Shown here: piece after piece, positions 27,201-36,200 of the stretch | Numbering within the stretch: the stretch's first letter is position 1 | Layout of the letters: the number at the start of each line of letters is the position of its first letter | DNA from: Opisthorchis felineus | Taxonomy: Eukaryota > Platyhelminthes > Trematoda > Opisthorchiida > Opisthorchiidae | DNA: 64,000 bases | NCBI GenBank assembly: GCA_004794785.1 | Contig: SJOL01007384.1 | Span: 581,417 to 645,416, forward strand | Direction of reading: 5' to 3' | Program-made: the position numbers and the translations under genes | Notes under the pieces: model-generated | What the model saw: the letters and a program-made list of their open reading frames with translations, nothing else | What the model was told of the DNA's origin: nothing | Databases searched by the model: none

Positions 27201-30200
27201 ATCAGCGGTGCGCATCTCACAAAACTAAGAGAGTTTCGAACGCGCGACCTACCGGACAGTGGTCGGACTCGTAAGAATAATAAGCTTGTTATATATTTCC
27301 AGCTACGTAACCGTTTCTCCTCTTACATTTCCTGGTTAGATATTCAGCCCTTGGTTCCAATGGTGAAGAGATGTTAGCAGACAGGAGATGGAGGTTGCTC
27401 CTAATTGAATCTGTCATATGAACACTCATTTCCAAAGCGGAGAGCGACGTTATAAAGCGGCTGAATTGCATTATCAGATTTTCACCAGTACTGTTCAATA
27501 GTGCGCTAAGGATTATACATGGGAACATAGGCTCGATGTTTTTCAAGATTTACAGAGAGGACACAAGACGTTTCCAGTATACTACAAGGAAAGTGACACG
27601 CGCAGTGACCCGGTTGGCACAGGCAGCAACTAAGTGACGTGGAAAACATCGCATCAAAGTTGTATCCTACTGACCTCGACGGTGCTGCACCGAGTTTTCA
27701 GTGGTCTACACAAAAGATAACGTAATTCCGGGCATAGTGTACGGGAGAAGAGAAACGAATCAGTTCGGGGACAGTCACTCTTGGAAGCGAAAATACGGGA
27801 CCATACGGACCATAATACAGGACACGTAAGTTGTATATTCAGAATATCTCAGAGCTGAATCCACTGGAGTCCGTTCAGTGAAGACAGGCACGAAGAGACT
27901 CTAATGAAAGCACACAAACAGAGAAGTGGATATTTGAGACGGTGGTCATCGGGCTGTTAGCTGAGATGAACAATTTCCTTACAAACGTTCTCCCACCAAA
28001 CAAGGCGACAACATCAAGCGCCGTCGGAGAGCGTACATGTACAACTTCTTGAGGGAACAGACCGCAAGAAGAAAAACCCACCTTATGCAACCGATTTTCG
28101 GCATCTTGTGTTTGTTCCGGATTACGGATCCAATCAATGTCCGAAAACTGAGCTTCCGCCTCAGCTAATTCCTGTTCCAATATGTGCTTTCGTCTGTGGT
28201 AGGCCTCGTGACCAGCTTTCTTGGCGACAATGTAACGTTGCTTTTCACGTGATTTGTCGGGTTCTGTCGATCTCATTGTCGTAGTTGCAGTTAGCTGATT
28301 GAGATAACCCTGATAGATTGCCACGTTCTGATCGATGATAAGGCTGTCATCTGATTCCGATGATGTCGGAAGTTGGAAGGAATAGTTGACTTTGGATGGC
28401 TGAATCTCCAGACCGAGTGAGGATGTGGTGACGACATCTGTGTGAGACGAATATCCGGTTGAATACCCGGTTTGGCGCATTCGCAAAACAGCCCACAGGC
28501 TACATTTAAAACTAGCTTATGACACAGTCGGATTTGAGCAAAAACGGAGGTTGGTCAAATTCATGAATCAGCACACAGTGCCATAAATTTTAAAAATTAA
28601 GGGCCGGAGGAAAATATAAACCACAAGGCCTAATTAATGATCCCCAAGTTATACAACAGTTTTCGAGAAAGGTTAAACGATCTTTGAAAGCCCACGCATG
28701 AGAAGAATCTTGCTCTGGTTGTAGAACGGGGGCGAGTTAGATAAAATAGATACTAAATACCTTCCCTCGGAAAGTTTCAAATAGCAACGAGAATACTTTT
28801 ACTTCGAGGTACCGCTTAGTTGAGGGTCACACACAAAAACGCACATCCCGGAACACAAACTAAGTCGAGAAAAGTAAAAGTCTAGTATATCGCAGCCTCC
28901 GGTGTCACACTGTTCAAATGGGGGAATGGCTTTCCTCGGACCATCAAAAGCAAACCTATTGTATCCAGTTAAGACTATCGAAACAGAAAGCGATTCTGTG
29001 AAAAAGAGCTTTCAAAGACTGTAGACGCATTCCCCAAAACACTCATGAGATGCCCAGGCAAACTCTTTTCACACAACTGTGGACTACAGAGAGAGGACCA
29101 ATGGTCAGGGAATCCACGATAAATAACGACAAGAAGCGACGCAAAACCACATAACATAAGTCTCAGGGTGGATTGAGATGAGCATTAGCTCGGCTCTTGA
29201 ACAGGCAGAGGTTACATTAATTAAAAATAGAGTTCCAAAGAGTTCCAAAGGCGAGATGTTCTCGGGAAAAGGTGGGGAGAGATTATATGGATGGCTATAT
29301 GAGGAAAGATGTTACTCAGTTGAAACATATCGGCAAAGGGATAGAAGCAAGCTCTTATGAGCAATTTCTGAGGCAGTAACGGTACGATAAGGCAAGGAAG
29401 GCTACATTTCGACGGTGAGAAAGTACTTTCAGGTTGGCAGTCAGCGACGGTGTCTATGAGGCATACAGCTTTACTGCGAATGCAATCGACACAACAGTAG
29501 TACTGCAGAGCAGGGCTGATTTGGGTTATATAAAGGAGAATTCGGACAGAAGTGAGGTATATGCGTGCGAGAGATGCTTATGTAACGAGGACCTTGACGT
29601 GGGGGGTCGAGGAGAAACTGTAACAGATAGCTCAGGGAGGAGGAATGATTAAAGATGACGTTAGGCGGGATGCCGCACCAAAACCGCCTTACCGCTCGAA
29701 GTTAGGCGCTGCTACGGTAAAGAAGCTTAAGGCGCACGCGATTGGCCAGAAGATCGCTTGCCGGTGTAGCAACAAGGAGAGCTCTGACTGGCCGAAAGTG
29801 TGGACCCAACAGGCAATCATGATTCAGTATTTGCCGAATGCTGGTTGCCAATGGCTCCTCCAGAAGGCGTCCACATTTCCAGAATGTTGTCGCCTCATAT
29901 ACTTCAAATACGATGCGCTGTACGTGTTTTTGATCTGGTTTTGGTCACTTAATGCACGTTATGCACCCTTGCCCAAAAGACTAGCTTGGGAGCGTCAGAT
30001 CGAGAAATGAGGCGAGGCATTACCGTTATTACAGGGGTATGGTGGTAAATCTCATTAACGGATTAAGGTCGGAAATGGAGTTGCGAAATGAGATGGGCGC
30101 GTGGAGGGACTTGGAAGAGCTGAAAGGTTGCTGAGTTCGACGAGCCATATTCGCGGGTGCTGGGTGTTCACAGCAGTAATTGTGTGTGCCCAGTCGGAGT

Positions 30201-33200
30201 GGAGCGGAGTGCTGGAGAGAGTAGGACGAACAGAAGTGTAGAATGAGGCCACCTGCTACCTCCAATCCAGAATCCTGGCCTTCAACAGAAAGGTGGACCG
30301 TGAATATGGAGCCGCCTTCAGTCTCAGAAGTGTCTGAGTGTATTCCTCTACTCAAGCGTCATCGTGATGCTGGTCCTGACGACGTTCCACCTGCTCTGTT
30401 CAAGGATGGCGGTGTGCTTCTCAGCCAGTGCCCGTCCAGCCTATTTGGGTCTATCTGAGATAAGGAGGCCGTCCCAGGCAAGTGAGATAAATCGATGGTA
30501 GTGTCCATTTTGATTAAGGGTACTCGCAGCGAATGTAATAACCACAAAGGTGTTAGTTTGACTCCTGTTGTGACAAGACTTCTGGTATCACTGATTCTTC
30601 GTCGTCTCACGGTGGCACGCGAAACCTTGACTCGTGAGAATCAAGCGGGCTTTCGACCGGGTATAGCCTGCGTTGACCACATCTTCACACTCCGTCAGGT
30701 GTTAGAGCAACGCTCCATGTGCAGACGACCCACAATGTTGGTATTCCTTGACTTCAATGGTGCGTTCGATTCTGTCCATCGGTCAGTGCTGTTAACTATA
30801 CTTGCTCAACAGGATATGCCCCGGAAGTTTGTGAACATAATCCGATCCCTATATTCACATACTTCTGGGCGGGTGAGACTGTACGGTGAGCTTTCCAAAA
30901 GCTTCCCTACAAAAAGTGGTGTCCGACAAGGATGTCCACTCTCTCCATTCTTGTTCAACTTCATCACTGATGAAATAATGAGGCGAACGCTGGAAGGTCT
31001 TCAAAACCCCGGTGCTCAAATTGTTACTAGTGAGAGCCTTGTCGATCTGGAGTACGCAGATGACATTGACCTCATCTTTGAAGACCAAAGTGAAGCACAA
31101 GCCCTGTTGAATAAACTGACCCCCATCATACCATCTTTTGGCATGCACCTTGCACCTTCAAAGGGCAAAATAATGTACCAGAAAGTGCAGTCTCTGAACA
31201 TACCGCTTACAATTCAAGGAGAATCACTGGAGGTTGTGGAAAATTTTACATACCTCGGTAGTTGTATTAGCTCTGACGGAAGTGTGCCTGATGAAGTCAG
31301 TGCAAGAATCTCAAAGGCACGAATCACGTTTGCTAACTTGCGTCACTTGTGGCGTCAAAAAGGCACCTCACTAGATCTTAAGGGTCGTGTGTACCAGGCT
31401 ACAGTAAGGGATGTGTTGTTGTACAGGTGCGAGACGTGGCCTCTGAGGACAGATGTAAGGCGTCTTCGGGTTTTTGACTACCGATGCTGGTGTTGGATGG
31501 CGTCAACGGATTAGTAACGAGGTGACTAGAAAACGGGTATTTGGTTGTTCGGGAGGTACTTATATCGCGGAAAACATCCAGTACCATCAGCTTCGGCGGC
31601 TCGGTCATGTGCTACGCATGCCGAAACACCGTCTACCGAGAACAGTGTTGTTCTCCGTGCCTCCTTCAGAATGGTGCAAACCGCGAGGTGGACAACGTAT
31701 GACTTGGCAGAAGGGTGTGAAAGAGATTACGAAGAGTTTGGGTGTTGTTGGTGCAGTGCGCATTTCAGGGTGGGTTCCTGCGACCCTGCCTGTGCTTGGT
31801 TGCAGACATTGCAAGAAATGGCGGCTGATCGATGTCAGTGGCGTTCGTGCTGTCAGTTTCTTTCCAGATTGTCTGATTGAGCGGTTGGATGTGTAGGCAC
31901 ATCAGAATGCTTGAATAGGCCACCACCAAGTCCCCTCCCTCACCCACTCTTTTCCTCTTCTTTTCACTCTATGGCTTTAAATATAATTAGATGGACCTTA
32001 TGGTTGTCATCATCATCATCAAAGACAGCAACATCAGTGTTGACACTGATGCTTCACTACCGTATGGCTGTATGGCAGTGAGGCATTGGTGTCAACACTG
32101 ATGTTGCTGTCTCTGATGATGATGATTATGCATGGATAGAAGAGCTATCGGTTGTTTATACGGAAGAGGAACAGTGGGGGGAGGAGGAAGCACAGATCCG
32201 AGTCTGAGAGATAACGTCATCCATTCGTAATTAAACAAAACGGCTATGCAGGAAGTTTAGAGCGTGAATTTACTGACCGGAAGGTCCGTGGTTCGAATCC
32301 GACCTCCGCCTCTCGACTTCCCCTGTCTAGGCTTGGGCAACCTGGCAGTATCCCAGCCCTCGTGCTTCCTTTGGGTGGCACGGCAGCTAGGCACCGGAAG
32401 GGTGCTACAGCTGAACGATTTTATTTATTTATTTATTTTGTATCGTTTAGAGAAACTCTCAGGTAGCCACCCTTTTGAGGCTCAGACGCTGCAGCTAGTC
32501 CTTGAATTTGGAGAGGAGTGTCTAACTCCGAAGCACGACTGCTTTTCACCGAAGCTGGCGGTGTCTTCGAGGTGATGGACCGAACGCAAATTTCCAGTCC
32601 AGGATCAACAATTCCACATAAAATTCACCACTCCTCTGTTTGAGGCCATTTATTCAGTGTCATGTCTGTGTTTGAACCTTGTAAAAATAGCTGCGAATTG
32701 CAGATACCGTTACCCACAGTGCGAAATCAGTAGTTAAAAGCAATGCTTCATTGTTGTACTTGTGCAATTTATATGACAGTCTTATTGCAAAAGGATGGGA
32801 TGGGAGGGGGAGGGACTCAGCCGACTGCGAGCACTCTGACGGGCGCAAAATTCCGGGCAAGCCGAATCAAAGCCGACGACAACTGTGTCACCGGCATGCA
32901 TTATTAGCCATGCCCTGCAGCGGTTATAGTTACGCAGGGGATCACGCAAATATTCTCCTGGAAGGTAAGTCACAACGACACTACACAGGACATTCGTAGT
33001 CGTCATCATAACTCTCAGCCAAGTCGACGGTTACACACATACCAGCCCCTGAAATGGCTTACAAGGCTGTGTATCAACAATTGCGTCATTAAAAAGAGAA
33101 GAACCCGTCACCTGTCAATATAAATTATCACCCCTGCTTGCCGAAACAAGGCCTGCAACGTACACAGACACTGGGCAATAGATATCGTGAATATTCACTC

Positions 33201-36200
33201 AACAAAGAGATCAATTGGCAGTATTCCATGAAATAAGTGAAGGCCTATGAACATCAGCTCGAGAGGTGATAAGATTTTGCTTCGTTGACCTTATTTTGTA
33301 ACGTTCTCTGGATTAGGAATACGATCCAGAAATTCGACGAAAACAATAAAACGTACACACGCGCGTCCAGCTGTTGTATTTTTACCATTCAACTATTGAA
33401 CGCAGATTCGTGGAATTGAACGACTGCCAACCAGATGGTTAATGCCTACAAGGGTCCTGAATGCTAAAAAATATGAAGCACGAAATGTTTTCTTGAGGGC
33501 GCTGTTGACATGGGGGTTTCGTTTAAGGTAAGAAGGTCAAAGCATTTTTTTAAATTATGTACTTTGACAGCCAAATACGTGGAAACAGCGAAGATACTAC
33601 TTAGATACCCTAGATAGCCCTTTTGAGACTTTTGTATGGGTTCAGAAGTCTTTAAGCACTAGCACGTGACGTGTCGGAATATCACTAAAGACCCATGCTT
33701 TGGGCACAGAGCAAGCAACAAGAAATGTGAAACATTATGGCTACCTCCACACTATTTTGGAAGACTGAAAAATGTTTCCTCGGCGAGTGCGTTTCCCAAT
33801 GGGGGAGGGTAAAACGACTTGAAGTGGTGACATGAAATCTGATTTGTATCCAGGTGATGCAAACAGCCTACGTAAGCGCACGATAGAATTTTCCAATCCG
33901 TCGGAGGCAAACGACACAGATATTTAATGATCACGCATACCTGCGAATGAGTCACATTCGTGGGATAGCTGTCCCACGCCGTAATATAGTGCGCCAAAAC
34001 GAGACGATCGCAACAATATTGACATAAGTGACGAAAGTACCTGAACAAAACTGATTATATACGAAAAATGACGGACATTCTGGCTGACATAACCAAGTTC
34101 AGTCAGACAGCCAATGACAAAGATAAAACGCTCATAATAGAGCAACAACTGGTGACATGCCTGAAACGCCTTAAGGCAAACGGTTTGAGCTCTAAGACAA
34201 CCTACGAGAAAGTCAAACCCACAGGGTCAACAACGCCTCGCCTATACGGCTTGCCAAAAGTCCACAAACCCAACTGCCCGCTGAGACCGATCCTAGACAT
34301 GAACAACTCGTCCTACCATCAAATCGCACAATGGCTCGTCAAAATGCTTGAACCAATACGACGACAGATGTGTCAATACAGCTTGCGAGATACATTTCAA
34401 TTCGTGGACTCAATAAAGGACCTAGAACTGAAGGATTCGTTCATGTGTTCATTGGACGTGACTACACTGTTCACTAATGTCCCCTTAACTGAAACGGTTA
34501 ACTACCTATGTAACTACATAGAAGCAAACAACTTTCAGTTGCCAATTCCAGTCAACGAATTGCGAGAACTCCTACTGCGATGCACATTGAATGTGCAACT
34601 ACTGTTCAATGGCATGCTCTACCGTCAAGTTGATGGCGTTGCCATGGGCTCACCACTGGGCCCAATGCTAGCCAACATTTTCATGAGTAAACTTGAAAAT
34701 GGTCCCTTAAAAGCTAGCATAGAGAACATGCAACACTACTGCCGACATGTAGACGACATCTTCGCTATTGGTAACAATAAAGCCGAGTTGGAATTGCTCC
34801 AACAACAGTTCAATAAGGCCCACATCGCCATCCAATTCACCTCGGAAGGAGAAACCGATGACTTCTTCCACTTCCTAGATGTTGGCCTTGAACGACGTCA
34901 CGATGGTACACTGAAACGATAGGTGTACCGAAAACCTACTTGGACCGGGCAATACACCAACTTTAGCAGCTTCGTGCCACTGAAGCAGAAACGGAACCAG
35001 ATACATAGCCTAACTAACAGAGTGAAGAAAATATGCTCTGATGACGCGCTAGAACAAGAAATGATAACTCTCACCAACGCCCTGAGAGACAACGGGTTCC
35101 CCGACAAGTTTATTATAGAGCATTTGAATGGGGGAGAAGCCAACACCGTCACCGCCACAGTTGAAAAAAACCCGATTACATTAGCCTCCCGTTTAAGGGA
35201 GATATACCGGCCGACCTACTGAACAGAAGACTTTCTACCAGCTTGAACAAAGTTTTCCCAAAATATGTTAGTGTACTCATTATCTTGCTGCTGTGCAGCG
35301 GAATACATCGGACGCACGACGAGGCAACTCAGCCAAAGAATGAAGGAACACAATCCACCATGGCTAGCTTCTGCAACTAGGAGGACGATAACCAGCTCAG
35401 TAGTACAACACCTAGCAGACACGGCACACAACGTGACACCCAGCCAAAGCTTCCGCATTGTTTACAAGGCGCCAGCTAATCAACTCAGATCAGTACAGCA
35501 ACGCACAATCGCAGTGGCTGAAGCTATCGCCATACGACATCGCGACCCGATCCTTTGTCGGCAAAAACGCTTTATTCGTGTGTTGTACTTGCCATGGTCC
35601 AACTCACCTCCCTCCACACGTACACCCTGTGCTGAACACACAACCACAACACTACCCGCACTGACAAACTCAAGTCACCCTATTGGTGACCTGAACTGGT
35701 CGTTCTTCGATAGGTAGCCAATGTCGTCTCTCACTCGATTTCCTATTCATGTACACCATTCAAATATGTTAAATACTGCTCTCTTAACCTTTGCAACTGT
35801 ATGACTTGAAAAGACCTTGCCGAAAACATGTTCGTCAATCCATCTGTGTTCTTACCTGCAAAGTCACACCAAAGCCATCGCGACGTGCTAAGACGTGGGT
35901 GGTGCTTGATTGATATCATAATCAATCGGAGTATCTCTTCTGTCCATCCGTCCGTTCGTCAAAAGGTCTCCCAGTCGGTGTACTGCCCGTCTATTTTAGG
36001 TGCTTGCGTCCGAGCACACGCGGCTGTGGGCCAAGCGTCGTGTCTGCCACCCTAACACCCATCCCAGTCAAATTACCAAGCGCCTGCTCAGTGTCCCATT
36101 GAATCTACCTTTCGAAACGGTATAACGGGAGCACAGCAAGAAAATGCAAGTAGATTCGCCTTAACGCGCGATGATAAACATATGTGACGGACGGATGACC

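Noticed and set aside
35850..35905. Minus-strand block ending in a TTTGCAG/GTAAGA donor as the missing APP exon
   Set aside because: The sequence has no Cys-Cys motif and lies in the 3' flank of the Penelope copy.
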